Notes: generated from the sequence alone by a model not told the origin. A stretch of DNA of 64,000 bases from Eutreptiella sp. 'Long Island Sound 2002' (GCA_964036045.1 OZ038378.1:44232639-44296638); one strand, 5' to 3'; positions 12,701-27,800 are shown, counted from the first letter of the stretch. Program-made: numbers and translations.

Positions 12701-15700
12701 TATGTAGCCACCTTGCCCACCTGTGGGCCACTTCTGATTCTACCCCCCACTCTGAAGCGGAGGGGACCCCCTAGGCGGCAGGGGTTATGTAGCCACCTTG
12801 CCCACTTGCGGGCCACTTCTGTTTCTGCCCCCCGCTTTGAAGCGGAGGGGGCCCCCAAGCGGCAGGGGTTATGTAGCCACCTTGCCCATTTGGGGGCCAC
12901 TTCTGATTCTGCCCCCCGCTCTGAAGCGGAGGGGACCCCCTAGGCTGCAGGGGTTATGTAGCCACCTTGCCCACTTGTGGGCCACTTCTGATTCTGCCCC
13001 CCGCTCTGAAGCGGTGGGGACCCCCCAGGCGGCAGGGGTTATGTAGCCACCTTGCCCACTTGTGGGCCACTTCTGATCCTGCCCCCCGCTCTGAAGCGGT
13101 GGGGACCCCCTAGGCGGCAGGGGTTATGTAGCCACCTTGCCCACTTGCGGGCCACTTCTGATTCTGCCTCCCGCTCTGAAGCGGTGGGGACCCCCTAGGC
13201 GGCAGGGGTTATGTAGCCACCTTGCCCACTTGTGGGCCACTTCTGATTCTGCCCCCCGCTCTGAAGCGGTGGGGACCCCCTAGGCGGCAGGGGTTATGTA
13301 GCCACCTTACCCACTTGTGGCCCACTTCTGATTCTGCCCCCTGCTCTGAAGCGGTGGGGATCCCCGAGGCGGCAGGGGTTATGTAGCCACCTTGCCCACC
13401 TGTGGGCCACTTCTGATTCTACCCCCCACTCTGAAGCGGAGGGGACCCCCTAGGCGGCAGGGGTTATGTAGCCACCTTGCCCACTTGTGGGCCACTTCTG
13501 ATTCTGCCCCCCACTCTGAAGCGGAGGGGACCCCCTAGGCTGCAGGGGTTATGTAGCCACCTTGCCCACTTGTGGGCCACTTCTGATTCTGCCGCCCGCT
13601 CTGAAGCGGTGGGGACCCCCCAGGCGGCAGGGGTTATGTAGCCACCTTGCCCACTTGTGGGCCTCTTCTGATTCTGCCCCCCGCTCTGAAGCGGTGGGGA
13701 CTCCCTAGGCGGCAGGGGTTATGTAGCCACCTTGCCCACTTGCGGGCCACTTCTGATTCTGCCTCCCGCTGTGAAGCGGTGGGGACCCCCTAGGCGGCAG
13801 GGGTTATGTAGCCACCTTGCCCACTTGTGGGCCACTTCTGATTCTACCCCCCACTCTGAAGCGGAGGGGACCCCCTAGGCGGCAAGGGTTATGTAGCCAC
13901 CTTGCCCACTTGTGGGACACTTCTGATTCTGCCCCCTGCTCTGAAGCGGAGGGGACCCCCGAGGCGGCAGGGGTTATGTAGCCACCTTGCCCACTTGTGG
14001 CCCACTTCTGATTCTGCCCCCTGCTCTGAAGCGGAGGGGACCCCCGAGGCGGCAGGGGTTATGTAGCCACCTTGCCCACTTGTGGGCCACTTCTGATTCT
14101 ACCCCCCACTCTGAAGCGGAGGGGACCCCCTAGGCGGCAAGGGTTATGTAGCCACCTTGCCCACTTGTGGGACACTTCTGATTCTGCCCCCCGCTCTGAA
14201 GCGGAGGGGACCCCCGAGGCGGCAGGGGTTATGTAGCCACCTTGCCCACTTGTGGGCCACTCCTGATTTTGCCCCCCGCTCTGAAGCGGTGGGGACCCCC
14301 TAGCCGGCAGGGGTTATGTAGCCACCTTGCCCACTTGTGGGGCACTTCTGATTCTGCCCCCCGCTCTGAAGCGGTGGGGACCCCCTAGCCGGCAGGGGTT
14401 ATGTAGCCACCTTGCCCACTTGTGGGCCACTTCTGATTCTGCCCCCCAACCTGAAGCGGTGGGGACCCCCGAGTCGGCAGGGGTTGTGTAGCCACCTTGC
14501 CCACTTGTGGGCCACTTCTGATTCTGCCACCCATCCTGAAGCGGTGGGGACCCCCTAGCCGGTAGGGGTTATGTAGCCACCTTGCCCACTTGTGGGCCAC
14601 TTCTGATTCTGCCCCCCGCTCTGAAGCGGAGGGGACCCCCGAGGCGGCAGGGGTTGTGTAGCCACCTTGCCCACTTGTAGGCCACTTCTGATTGTGCCCC
14701 CCGCTCTGAAGCGGTGGGGACCCTCTAGCCGGCAGGGGTTATGTAGCCACCTTGCCCACTTGTGGGCCACTTCTGATTCTGCCCCCCGCTCTGAAGCGGA
14801 GGGGACCCCCTAGGCGGCAGGGGTTATGTAGCCACCTTGCCCACTTGTGGGCCACTTCTGATTCTGCCCCCCGCTCTGAAGCGGTGGGGACCCCCTAGGT
14901 GACAGGGGTTATGTAGCCACCTTGCCCACTTGCGGGCCACTTCTGATTCTGCCTCCCGCTCTGAAGCGGTGGGGACCCCCTAGGCGGCAAGGGTTGTGTA
15001 GCCACCTTGCCCACTTGCGGGCCACTTCTGATTCTGCCTCCCGCTCTGAAGCGGTGGGGACCCCCTAGGCGGCAAGGGTTGTGTAGCCACCTTGCCCACT
15101 TGCGGGCCACTTCTGATTCTGCCCCCCGCTCTGAAGCGGTGGGGACCCCGTAGGCAGCAGGGGTTATGTAGCCACCTTGCCCACTTGTGGGCCACTTCTG
15201 ATTCTGCCTCCCGCTCTGAAGCGGTGGGGACCCCCGAGGCGGCAGGGGTTATGTAGCCACGTTGCCCATTTGCGGGCCACTTCTGATTTTGCCCCCCGCT
15301 CTCAAGCGGAGGGGACCCCCGAGGCGGCAGGGGTTATGTAGCCACCTTGCCCAATTGTGGGCCACTTCTGATTCTGCCCCCCGCTCTGAAGCGGAGGGGA
15401 CCCCCTACGCGGCAATTGTTATGTAGCCACCTTGCCCACTTGCGGGCCACTTCTGATTCTGCCCCCCGCTCTGAAGCGGTGGGGACCCCCCGAGGCGGCA
15501 GGGGTTCTGGAGCCACCTTGCCCACTTGTGGGCCACTTCTGATTCTGCCCCCCGCTCTGAAGCGGTGGGGACCCCCTAGGCGGCAGGGGTTATGTAGCCA
15601 CCTTGCCCACTTGTGGGCCACTTCTGATTCTGCCCCCCGCTCTGAAGCGGAGGGGACCCCCTAGGCCGCAGGGGTTATGTAGCCACCTTGCCCACTTGCG

Positions 15701-18700
15701 GGCCACTTCTGATTCTGCCCCCCACTCTGAAGCGGTGGGGACCCCCGAGGCGGCATGGGTTATGTAGCCACCTTGCCCACTTGTGGGCCACTTTTGATTC
15801 TGCCCCCCGCTCTGAAGCGGTGGGGACCCCCGAGGCGGCAGGGGTTCTGGAGCCACCTTGCCCACTTGTGGGCCACTTCTGATTGTGCCCCCCGCTCTGA
15901 AGCGGAGGGGACCCCCTAGGCGGCAGGGGTTATGTAGCCACCTTGCCCACTTGTGGGCCACTTCTGATTCTGCCCCCCGCTCTGAAGCGGAGGGGACCCC
16001 CGAGGCGGCAGGGGTTATGTAGCCACCTTGCCCACTTGCGGGCCAATTCTGATTCTGCCCCCCACTCTGAAGCGGTGGGGACCCCCTAGGCGGCAGGGGT
16101 TATGTAGCCACCGTGCCCACTTGTGGGCCACTTCTGATTCTGCCCCCCGCTCTGAAGCGGAGGGGACCCCCTAGGCGGCAGGGGTTATGTAGCCACCTTG
16201 CCCACTTGCGGGCCAATTCTGATTCTGCCCCCCGTTCTGAAGCGGAGGGGACCTCCTAGGCGGCAGGGGTTATGTAGCCACCTTGCCCACTTGTGGGCCA
16301 CTTCTGATTCTGCCCCCCACTCTGAAGCGGTGGGGATCCCCTAGGCGGCAGGGGTTATGTAGCCACCTTGCCCACTTGTGGGCCACTTCTGATTCTGCCC
16401 CCCGCTCCAAAGCGGAGGGGACACCGTAGGCAGCAGTTGTTATGTAGCCAAGTTGCCCACTTGTGGGCCACTTCTGATTCTGCCCCCCGCTCTGAAGCGG
16501 AGGGGACCCCCGAGGCGGCAGGGGTTATGTAGCCACCTTGCCCACTTGCGGGCCAATTCTGATTCTGCCCCCCGCTCTGAAGCGGAGGGGACCTCCTAGG
16601 CGGCAAGGGTTGTGTAGCCACCTTGCCCACTTGTGGGCCACTTCTGATTCTGCCCCCCGCTCTGAAGCGGTGGGGACCCCCTAGCCGGCAGGGGTTATGT
16701 AGCCACCTTGCCCACTTGTGGGCCACTTCTGATTCTGCCCCCCATCCTGAAGCGTCGGGGACCCCCGAGGCGGCAGGGGTTATGTAGCCACCTTGCCCAC
16801 TTGTGGGCCACTTCTGATTTTGTCCCCCGCTCCGAAGCGGTGGGGACCCCCTAGCCGGCAGGGGTTATGTAGCCACCTTGCCCACTTGTGGGCCACTTCT
16901 GATTCTGCCCCCCGCTCTGAAGCGGTGGGGACCCCCTAGCCGGCAGGGGTTATGTAGCCACCTTGCCCACTTGTGGGCCACTTCTGATTCTGCCCCCCAT
17001 CCTGAAGCGTCGGGGACCCCCGAGGCGGCAGGGGTTATGTAGCCACGTTGCCCATTTGCGGGCCACTTCTGCATTTTGCCCCCCGCTCTGAAGCGGAGGG
17101 GACCCCCGAGGTGGCAGGGGTTATGTAGCCACCTTGCCCACTTGTGGGCCACTTCTGATTCTGCCCCCCGCTCTGAAGCGGAGGGGACCCCCTAGGCGGC
17201 AGGTGTTATGTAGCCACCTTGCCCACTTGCGGGCCACTTATGATTCTGCCCCCCGCTCTGAAGCGGTGGGGACCCCCGAGGCGGCAGGGGTTCTGGAGCC
17301 ACCTTGCCCACTTGTGGGCCACTTCTGATTGTGCCCCCCGCTCTGAAGCGGTGGGGACCCCCTAGGCGGCAGGGGTTATGTAGCCACCTTGCCCACTTGT
17401 GGGCCACTTCTGATTCTGCCCCCCGCTCTGAAGCGGAGGGGACCCCCTAGGCCGCAGGGGTTATGTAGCCACCTTGCCCACTTGCGGGCCACTTCTGATT
17501 CTGCCCCCCACTCTGAAGCGGTGGGGACCCCCGAGGCGGCAGGGGTTATGTAGCCACCTTGCCCACTTGCGGGCCACTTTTGATTCTGCCCCCCGCTCTG
17601 AAGCGGTGGGGACCCCCGAGGCGGCAGGGGTTATGTAGCCACCTTGCCCACTTGTGGGCCACTTCTGATTCTGCCTCCCGCTCTGAAGTGGTGGGGACCC
17701 CCTAGGAGGCAGGGGTTATGTAGCCACCTTGCCCACTTGTGGGCCACTTTTGATTCTGCCCCCCGCTCTGAAGCGGCGGGGACCCCCGAGGCGGCAGGGG
17801 TTATGTAGCCACGTTGCCCATTTGCGGGCCACTTCTGATTTTGCCCCCCGCTCTGAAGCGGAGGGGACCCCCGAGGCGGCAGGGGTTAAGTAGCCACCTT
17901 GCCCACTTGTGGGCCACTGCTGATTCTGCCCCCCGCTCTGAAGCGGTGGGGACCCCCGAGGCGGCAGGGGTTCTGGAGCCACCTTGCCCACTTGTGGGCC
18001 ACTTCTGATTCTGCCCCCCACTCTGAAGCGGTGGGGATCCCCTAGGCGGCAGGGGTTATGTAGCCACCTTGCCCACCTGTGGGCCACTTCTGATTCTACT
18101 GCACACTCTGAAGCGGAGGGGACCCCCTAGGCTGTAGGGGTTATGTAGCCACCTTGCCCACCTGTGGGCCACTTCTGATTCTGCCGCCCGCTCTGAAGCG
18201 GTGGGGACCCCCCAGGCGGCAGGGGTTCTGTAGCCACCTTGCCCACTTGCGGGCCACTTCTGATTCTGCCCCCCGCTCTGAAGCGGTGGGGACCCCCTAG
18301 GCGGCAGGGGTTATGTAGCCACCTTGCCCACTTGCGGGCCACTTCTGATTCTGCCTCCCGCTCTGAATCGGTGGGGACCCCCTAGGCGGCAGGGGTTATG
18401 TAGCCACCTTGCCCACTTGTGGGCCACTTCTGATTCTGCCCCCCGCTCTGAAGCGGTGGGGACCCCCTAGGCGGCAGGGGTTATGTAGCCACCTTGCCCA
18501 CTTGTGGCCCACTTCTGATTCTGCCCCCTGCTCTGAAGCGGAGGGGACCCCCGAGGCGGCAGGGGTTATGTAGCCACCTTGCCCACTTGTGGGCCACTTC
18601 TGATTCTACCCTTCACTCTGAAGCGGAGGGGACCCCCTAGGCGGCAGGTGTTATGTAGCCACCTTGCCCACTTGTGGGCCACTTCTGATTCTGCCCCCCG

Positions 18701-20435
18701 CTCTGAAGCGGAGGGGACCCCCGAGGCGGCAGGGGTTCTGGAGCCACCTTGCCCACTTGTGGGCCACTTCTGATTTTGCCCCCCGCTCTGAAGCGGTGGG
18801 GACCCCCTAGCCGGCAGGGGTTATGTAGCCACCTTGCCCACTTGTGGGCCACTTCTGATTCTGCCCCCCGCTCTGAAGCGGTGGGGACCCCCTAGGCGGC
18901 AAGGGTTATGTAGCCACCTTGCCCACTTGTGGGCCACTTCTGATTCTGCCCCCCATCGTGAAGCGGTGTGGACCCCCGAGGCGGCAGGGGTTATGTAGCC
19001 ACCTTGCCCACTTGCGGGCCACTTCTGATTCTGCCCCCCGCTCTGAAGCGGAGGGGACCCCCTAGCCGGCAGGGGTTATGTAGCCACCTTGCCCACTTGT
19101 TGGCCACTTCTGATTCTGCCCCCCGTTCTGAAGCGGAGGCGACCCCCGAGGCGGCAGGGGTTATGTAGCCACCTTGCCCACTTGTGGCCCACTTCTGATT
19201 CTGCCCCCCGCTCTGAAGCGGTGGGGACCCCCTAGGCGGCAGGGGTTATGTAGCCACCTTGCCCACTTGCGGGCCACTTCTGATTTTGCCTCCCGCTCTT
19301 AAGCGGTGGGGACCCCCTAGGCGGCAAGGGTTGTGTAGCCACCTTGCCCACTTGCGGGCCACTTCTGATTCTGCCCCCCGCTCTCAAGCGGTGGGGACCC
19401 CGTAGGCAGCAGGGGTTATGTCGCCACCTTGCCCACTTGTGGGCCACTTCTGACTCTGCCCCCCGCTCTGAAGCGGTGGGGACCCCCGAGGCGGCAGGGG
19501 TTATGTAGCCACGTTGCCCATTTGCGGGCCACTTCTGATTTTGCCCCCCGCTCTGAAGCGGAGGGGACCCCCGAGGCGGCAGGGGTTATGTAGCCACCTT
19601 GCCCACTCATGGGCCACTTCTGATTCTGCCCCCCGCTCTGAAGCGGTGGGGACCCCCTAGGCGGCAGGGGTTATGTAGCCACCTTGCCCACTTGTGGGCC
19701 ACTTCTGACTCTGCCCCCCGCTCTGAAGCGGTGGGGACCCCCGAGGCGGCAGGGGTTATGTAGCCACGTTGCCCATTTGCGGGCCACTTCTGATTTTGCC
19801 CCCCGCTCTGAAGCGGAGGGGACCCCCTAGGCGGCAGGGGTTCTGGAGCCACCTTGCCCACTTGTGGGCCACTTCTGATTGTGCCCCCCGCTCTGAAGCG
19901 GTGGGGACCCCCTAGGCGGCAGGGGTTATATCGCCACCTTGCCCACTTGTGGGCCAATTCTGATTCTGCCCCCCGCTCTGAAGCGGAGGGGACCCCCGAG
20001 GCGGCAGGGGTTATGTAGCCACCTTGCCCACTTGCGGGCCAATTCTGATTCTGCCCCCCGCTCTGAAGCGGAGGGGACCTCCTAGGCGGCAGGGGTTATG
20101 TAGCCACCTTGCCCACTTGTGGGCCAATTCTGATTCTGCCCCCCGCTCTGAAGCGGAGGGGACCCCCGAGGCGGCAGGGGTTATGTAGCCACCTTGCCCA
20201 CTTGCGGGCCACTTCTGATTCTGCCCCCCGCTCTGAAGCGGTGGGGACCCCCGAGGCGGCAGGGGTTCTGGAGCCACCTTGCCCACTTGTGGGCCACTTC
20301 TGATTGTGCCCCCCGCTCTGAAGCGGTGGGGACCCCCTAGGCGGTAGGGGTTATGTAGCCACCTTGCCCACTTGTGGGCCACTTCTGATTCTGCCCCCCG
20401 CTCTGAAGCGGAGGGGACCCCCGAGGCGGCAGGGG

Positions 20436-23400
20436 TTATGTAGCCACCTTGCCCACTTGCGGGCCAATTCTGATTCTGCCCCCCGCTCTGAAGCGGAGGG
20501 GACCTCCTAGGCGGCAGGGGTTATGTAGCCACCTTGCCCACTTGTGGGCCAATTCTGATTCTGCCCCCCGCTCTGAAGCGGAGGGGACCCCCGAGGCGGC
20601 AGGGGTTATGTAGCCACCTTGCCCACTTGCGGGCCACTTCTGATTCTGCCCCCCGCTCTGAAGCGGAGGGGACCTCCTAGGCGGCAGGGGTTGTGTAGCC
20701 ACCTTGCCCACTTGTGGGCCACTTCTGATTCTGCCCCCCGCTCCAAAGCGGAGGGGACCCCGTAGGCAGCAGCGGTTATGTAGCCACCTTGCCCACTTGT
20801 GGGCCACTTCTGATTCTGCCCCCCGCTCTGAAGCGGAGGGGACCCCCGAGGCGGCAGGGGTTATGTAGCCACCTTGCCCACTTGTGGGCCACTTCTGATT
20901 CTGCCCCCCGCTCTGAAGCGGTGGGGACCCCCTAGCCGGCAGGGGTTATGTAGCCACCTTGCCCACTTGTGGGCCACTTCTGATTCTGCCCCCCGCTCTG
21001 AAGCGGTGGGGACCCCCTAGCCGGCAGGGGTTATGTAGCCACCTTGCCCACTTGTGGGCCACTTCTGATTCTGCCCCCCATCCTGAAGCGGTGGGGACCC
21101 CCGAGGCGGCAGGGGTTATGTAGCCACGTTGCCCACTTGCGGGCCACTTCTGATTCTGCCTCCCGCTCTTAAGCGGTGGGGACCCCCTAGGCGGCAAGGG
21201 TTGTGTAGCCACCTTGCCCACTTGCGGGCCACTTCTGATTCTGCCCCCCGCTCTCAAGCGGTGGGAACCCCGTAGGCAGCAGGGGTTATGTAGCCACCTT
21301 GCCCACTTGTGGGCCACTTCTGACTCTGCCCCCCGCTCTGAAGCGGTGGGGACCCCCGAGGCGGCAGGGGTTATGTAGCCACGTTGCCCATTTGCGGGCC
21401 ACTTCTGATTTTGCCCCCCGCTCTGAAGCGGAGGGGACCCCCGAGGCGGCAGGGGTTATGTAGCCACCTTGCCCACTCATGGGCCACTTCTGATTCTGCC
21501 CCCCGCTTTGAAGCGGAGGGGACCCCCTAGGCGGCAGGTGTTATGTAGCCACCTTGCCCACTTGCGGGCCACTTCTGATTCTGCCCCCCGCTCTGAAGCG
21601 GTGGGGACCCCCTAGGCGGCAGGGGTTCTGGAGCCACCTTGCCCACTTGTGGGCCACTTCTGATTGTGCCCCCCGCTCTGAAGCGGTGGGGACCCCCTAG
21701 GCGGCAGGGGTTATGTAGCCACCTTGCCCACTTGTGGGCCAGTTCTGATTCTGCCCCCCGCTCTGAAGCGGAGGGGACCCCCGAGGCGGCAGGGGTTATG
21801 TAGCCACCTTGCCCACTTGCGGGCCAATTCTGATTCTGCCCCCCGCTCTGAAGCGGTGGGGACCCCCGAGGCGGCAGGGGTTCTGGAGCCACCTTGCCGA
21901 CTTGTGGGCCACTTCTGATTGTGCCCCCCGCTCTGAAGCGGTGGGGACCCCCTAGGCGGCAGGGGTTATGTAGCCACCTTGCCCACTTGTGGGCCACTTC
22001 TGATTCTGCCTCCCGCTCTGAAGCGGAGGGGACCCCCGAGGCGGCAGGGGTTATGTAGCCACCTTGCCCACTTGCGGGCCAATTCTGATTCTGCCCCCCG
22101 CTCTGAAGCGGAGGGGACCTCCTAGGCGGCAGGGGTTATGTAGCCACCTTGCCCACTTGTGGGCCACTTCTGATTCTGCCCCCCGCTCTGAAGCGGAGGG
22201 GACCCCCGAGGCGGCAGGGGTTATGTAGCCACCTTGCCCACTTGCGGGCCACTTCTGATTCTGCCCCCCGCTCTGAAGCGGAGGGGACCTCCTAGGCGGC
22301 AGGGGTTGTGTAGCCACCTTGCCCACTTGTGGGCCACTTCTGATTCTGCCCCCCGCTCCAAAGCGGAGGGGACCTCGTAGGCAGCAGCGGTTATGTAGCC
22401 ACCTTGCCCACTTGTGGGCCATTTCTGATTCTGCCCCCCGCTCTGAAGCGGAGGGGACCCCCTAGGCGGCAGGGGTTATGTAGCCACCTTGCCCACTTGT
22501 GGGCCACTTCTGATTCTGCCCCCCGCTCTGAAGCGGAGGGGACCCCCGAGGCGGCAGGGGTTATGTAGCCACCTTGCCCACTTGCGGGCCACTTCTGATT
22601 CTGCCCCCCGCTCTGAAGCGGAGGGGACCTCCTAGGCGGCAGGGGTTGTGTAGCCACCTTGCCCACTTGTGGGCCACTTCTGATTCTGCCCCCCGCTCCA
22701 AAGCGGAGGGGACCCCGTAGGCAGCAGCGGTTATGTAGCCACCTTGCCCACTTGTGGGCCACTTCTGATTCTGCCCCCCGCTCTGAAGCGGAGGGGACCC
22801 CCAAGGCGGCAGGGGTTATGTAGCCACCTTGCCCACTTGTGGGCCACTTCTGATTCTGCCCCCCGCTCTGAAGCGGAGGGGACCCCCGGAGCGGCAGGGG
22901 TTATGTAGCCACCTTGCCCACTTGCGGGCCAATTCTGATTCTGCCCCCCGCTCTGAAGCGGAGGGGACCTCCTAGGCGGCAGGGGTTATGTAGCCACCTT
23001 GCCCACTTGTGGGCCACTTCTGATTCTGCCCCCCGCTCTGAAGCGGAGGGGACCCCCGAGGCGGCAGGGGTTATGTAGCCACCTTGCCCACTTGCGGGCC
23101 ACTTCTGATTCTGCCCCCCGCTCTGAAGCGGAGGGGACCTCCTAGGCGGCAGGGGTTGTGTAGCCACCTTGCCCACTTGTGGGCCACTTCTGATTCTGCC
23201 CCCCGCTCCAAAGCGGAGGGGACCCCGTAGGCAGCAGCGGTTATGTAGCCACCTTGCCCACTTGTGGGCCACTTCTGATTCTGCCCCCCGCTCTGAAGCG
23301 GAGGGGACCCCCGAGGCGGCAGGGGTTATGTAGCCACCTTGCCCACTTGTGGGCCACTTATGATTCTGCCCCCCGCTCCAAAGCGGTGGGGACCCCCTAG

Positions 23401-24887
23401 CCGGCAGGGGTTATGTAGCCACCTTGCCCACTTGTGGGCCACTTCTGATTCTGCCCCCCGCTCTGAAGCGGTGGGGACCCCCTAGCCGGCAGGGGTCATG
23501 TAGCCACCTTGCCCACTTGTGGGCCACTTCTGATTCTGCCCCCCATCCTGAAGCGGTGGGGACCCCCGAGGCGGCAGGGGTTATGTAGCCACGTTGCCCA
23601 CTTGCGGGCCACTTCTGATTCTGCCTCCCGCTCTTAAGCGGTGGGGACCCCCTAGGCGGCAAGGGTTGTGTAGCCACCTTGCCCACTTGCGGGCCACTTC
23701 TGATTCTGCCCCCCGCTCTCAAGCGGTGGGAACCCCGTAGGCAGCAGGGGTTATGTAGCCACCTTGCCCACTTGTGGGCCACTTCTGACTCTGCCCCCCG
23801 CTCTGAAGCGGTGGGGACCCCCGAGGCGGCAGGGGTTATGTAGCCATGTTGCCCATTTGCGGGCCACTTCTGATTTTGCCCCCCGCTCTGAAGCGGAGGG
23901 GACCCCCGAGGCGGCACGGGTTATGTAGCCACCTTGCCCACTCATGGGCCACTTCTGATTCTGCCCCCCGCTCTGAAGCGGAGGGGACCCCCTAGGCGGC
24001 AGGTGTTATGTAGCCACCTTGCCCACTTGCGGGCCACTTCTGATTCTGCCCCCCGCTCTGAAGCGGTGGGGACCCCCTAGGCGGCAGGGGTTCTGGAGCC
24101 ACCTTGCCCACTTGTGGGCCACTTCTGATTGTGCCCCCCGCTCTGAAGCGGTGGGGACCCCCTAGGCGGCAGGGGTTATGTAGCCACCTTGCCCACTTGT
24201 GGGCCACTTCTGATTCTGCCCCCCGCTCTGAAGCGGAGGGGACCCCCGAGGCGGCAGGGGTTATGTAGCCACCTTGCCCACTTGTGGGCCACATCTGATT
24301 CTGCCCCCCGCTCTGAAGCGGTGGGGACCCCCGAGGCGGCAGGGGTTCTGGAGCCACCTTGCCGACTTGTGGGCCACTTCTGATTGTGCCCCCCGCTCTG
24401 AAGCGGTGGGGACCCCCTAGGCGGCAGGGGTTATGTAGCCACCTTGCCCACTTGTGGGCCACTTCTGATTCTGCCCCCCGCTCTGAAGCGGAGGGGACCC
24501 CCGAGGCGGCAGGGGTTATGTAGCCACCTTGCCCACTTGCGGGCCAATTCTGATTCTGCCCCCCGCTCTGAAGCGTAGGGGACCTCCTAGGCGGCAGGGG
24601 TTATGTAGCCACCTTGCCCACTTGTGGGCCACTTCTGATTCTGCCCCCCGCTCTGAAGCGGAGGGGACCCCCGAGGCGGCAGGGGTTATGTAGCCACCTT
24701 GCCCACTTGCAGGCCACTTCTGATTCTGCCCCCCGCTCTGAAGCGGAGGGGACCTCCTAGGCGGCAGGGGTTGTGTAGCCACCTTGCCCACTTGTGGGCC
24801 ACTTCTGATTCTGCCCCCCGCTCCAAAGCGGAGGGGACCCCGTAGGCAGCAGCGGTTATGTAGCCACCTTGCCCACTTGTGGGCCAC
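20436..24887. repeat. Nested higher-order repeats: 29-monomer (2465 bp) blocks containing 10- and 19-monomer copies
   Basis: Segments 20946-21997 and 23411-24462 correspond at an offset of 2465 bp (29 x 85). Within and around them, a segment marked by GCTCCAAAGCGGAGG and AGCAGCGGTTATG occurs at 20436-20807, 22051-22422, 22901-23272 and 24516-24887. Their spacings are 1615, 850 and 1615 bp (19, 10 and 19 monomers). The multiples nest exactly, as expected for unequal exchange between already duplicated blocks. Confidence 0.88.
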
Positions 24888-27800
24888 TTCCGATTCTGCC
24901 CCCCGCTCTGAAGCGGTGGGGACCCCCTAGCCGGCAGGGGTTATGTAGCCACCTTGCCCACTTGTGGGCCACTTCTGATTCTGCCCCCCGCTCTGAAGCG
25001 GTGGGGACCCCCTAGCCGGCAGGGGTTATGTAGCCACCTTGCCCACTTGTGGGCCACTTCTGATTCTGCCCCCCATCCTGAAGCGGTGGGGACCCCCGAG
25101 GCGGCAGGGGTTATGTAGCCACGTTGCCCACTTGCGGGCCTCTTCTGATTTTGCCCCCCGCTCTGAAGCGGAGGGGACCACGGAGGCGGCAGGGGTTATG
25201 TAGCCACCGTGCCCACTTGTGGGCCACTTCTGATTCTGCCCCCCGCTCTGAAGCGGAGGGGACCCCCTAGGCGGCAGGGGTTATGTAGCCACCTTGCCCA
25301 CTTGCGGGCCACTTCTGATTCTGCCCCCCGCTCTGAAGCGGTGGGGACCCCCGAGGCGGCAGGGGTTATGTAGCCACCTTGCCCACTTGCGGGCCAATTC
25401 TGATTCTGCCCCCCGCTCTGAAGCGGTGGGGACCCCCGAGGCGGCAGGGGTTCTGGAGCCACTTTGCCCACTTGTGGGCCACTTCTGATTGTGCCCCCCG
25501 CTCTGAAGCGGTGGGGACCCCCTAGGCGGCAGGGGTTATGTAGCCACCTTGCCCACTTGTGGGCCACTTCTGATTCTGCCCCCCGCTCTGAAGCGGAGGG
25601 GACCCCCGAGGCGGCAGGGGTTATGTAGCCACCTTGCCCACTTGCGGGCCAATTCTGATTCTGCCCCCCGCTCTGAAGCGGAGGGGACCCCCGAGGCGGC
25701 AAGGGTTCTGGAGCCACCTTGCCCACTTGTGGGCCACTTCTGATTGTGCCTCCCCGCTCTGAAGCGGTGGGGACCCCCTAGGCGGCAGGGGTTATGTAGC
25801 CACCTTGCCCACTTGTGGGCCACTTCTAATTCTGCCCTCCGCTCTGAAGCGGAGGGGACCCCCGAGGCGGCAGGGGTTATGTAGCCACGTTGCCCACTTG
25901 CGGGCCACTTCTGATTCTGCCCCCCACTCTGAAGCGGTGCGGACCCCCGAGGCGGCAGGGGTTATGTAGCCACCTTGCCCACTTGCGGGCCACTTTTGAT
26001 TTTGCCCCCCGCTCTGAAGCGGTGGGGACCCCCGAGGCGGCAGGGGTTATGTAGCCACCTTGCCCACTTGTGGGCCACTTTTGATTCTGCCCCCCGCTCT
26101 GAAGCGGTGGGGACCCCCGAGGCGGCAGGGGTTATGTAGCCACGTTGCCCATTTGCGGGCCACTTCTGATTTTGCCCCCCGCTCTGAAGCGGAGGGGACC
26201 CCCGAGGCGGCAGGGGTTATGTAGCCACCTTGCCCACTTGTGGGCCACTTCTGATTCTGCCCCCCGCTCTGAAGCGGAGGGGACCCCCTAGGCGGCAGGT
26301 GTTATGTAGCCACCTTGCCCACTTGCGGGCCACTTCTGATTCTGCCCCCCGCTCTGAAGCGGTGGGGACCCCCGAGGCGGCAGGGGTTCTGGAGCCACCT
26401 TGCCCACTTGTGGGCCACTTCTGATTGTGCCTCCCCGCTCTGAAGCGGTGGGGACCCCCTAGGCGGCAGGGGTTATGTAGCCACCTTGCCCACTTGCGGG
26501 CCAATTCTGATTCTGCCCCCCGCTCTGGAGCGGTGGGGACCCCCGAGGCGACAGGGGTTCTGGAGCCACCTTGCCCACTTGTTGGCCACTTCTTATTGTG
26601 CCCCCCGCTCTGCAGCGGTGGGGACCCCCGAGGCGGCAGGGGTTATGTAGCCACCTTGCCCACTTGTGGGCCACTTCTGATTCTGCCCCCCGCTCTGAAG
26701 CGGAGGGGACCCCCGAGGCGGCAGGGGTTATGTAGCCACCTTGCCCACTTGTGGGCCACTTCTGATTCTGCCCCCCGCTCTGAAGCGGAGGGGACCCCCT
26801 AGGCGGCAGGGGTTATGTAGCCACCTTGCCCACTTGCGGGCCAATTCTGATTCTGCCCCCCGCTCTGAAGCGGTGGGGACCCCCGAGGCGGCAGGGGTTC
26901 TGGAGCCACCTTGCCCACTTGTTGGCCACTTCTTATTGTGCCCCCCGCTCTGCAGCGGTGGGGACCCCCGAGGCGGCAGGGGTTATGTAGCCACCTTGCC
27001 CACTTGTGGGCCACTTCTGATTCTGCCCCCCGCTCTGAAGCGGAGGGGACCCCCGAGGCGGCAGGGGTTATGTAGCCACCTTGCCCACTTGCGGGCCAAT
27101 TCTGATTCTGCCCCCCGCTCTGAAGCGGAGGGGATCCCCTAGGCGGCAGGGGTTATGTAGCCACCGTGCCCACTTGTGGGCCACTTCTGATTCTGCCCCC
27201 CGCTCTGAAGCGGTGGGGACCCCGTAGGCAGCAGGGGTTATGTAGCCACTCTGCCCACTTGTGGGCCACTTCTGATTCTGCCCCCCGCTCTGAAGCGGAG
27301 GGGACCCCCGAGGCGGCAGGGGTTATGTAGCCACCTTGCCCACTTGCGGGCCAATTCTGATTCTGCCCCCCGCTCTGAAGCGGAGGGGACCTCCTAGGCG
27401 GCAGGGGTTATGTAGCCACCTTGCCCACTTGCGGGCCAATTCTGATTGTGCCCCCCGCTCTGAAGCGGAGGGGACCTCCTAGGCGGCAGGGGTTGTGTAG
27501 CCACCTTGCCCACTTGTGGGCCACTTCTGATTCTGCCCCCCGCTCTGAAGCGGATGGGACCCCCGAGGCGGCATGGGTTGTGTAGCCACCTTGCCCACTT
27601 GTGGGCCACTTCTGATTCTGCCCCCCGCTCTGAAGCGGTGGGGACCCCCTAGCCGGCAGGGGTTATGTAGCCACCTTGCCCACTTGTGGGCCACTTCTGA
27701 TTCTGCCCCCCGCTCTGAAGCGGAGGGGACCCCCTAGCCGGCAGGGGTTATGTAGCCACCTTGCCCACTTGTGGGCCACTTCTAATTCTGCCCCCCATCC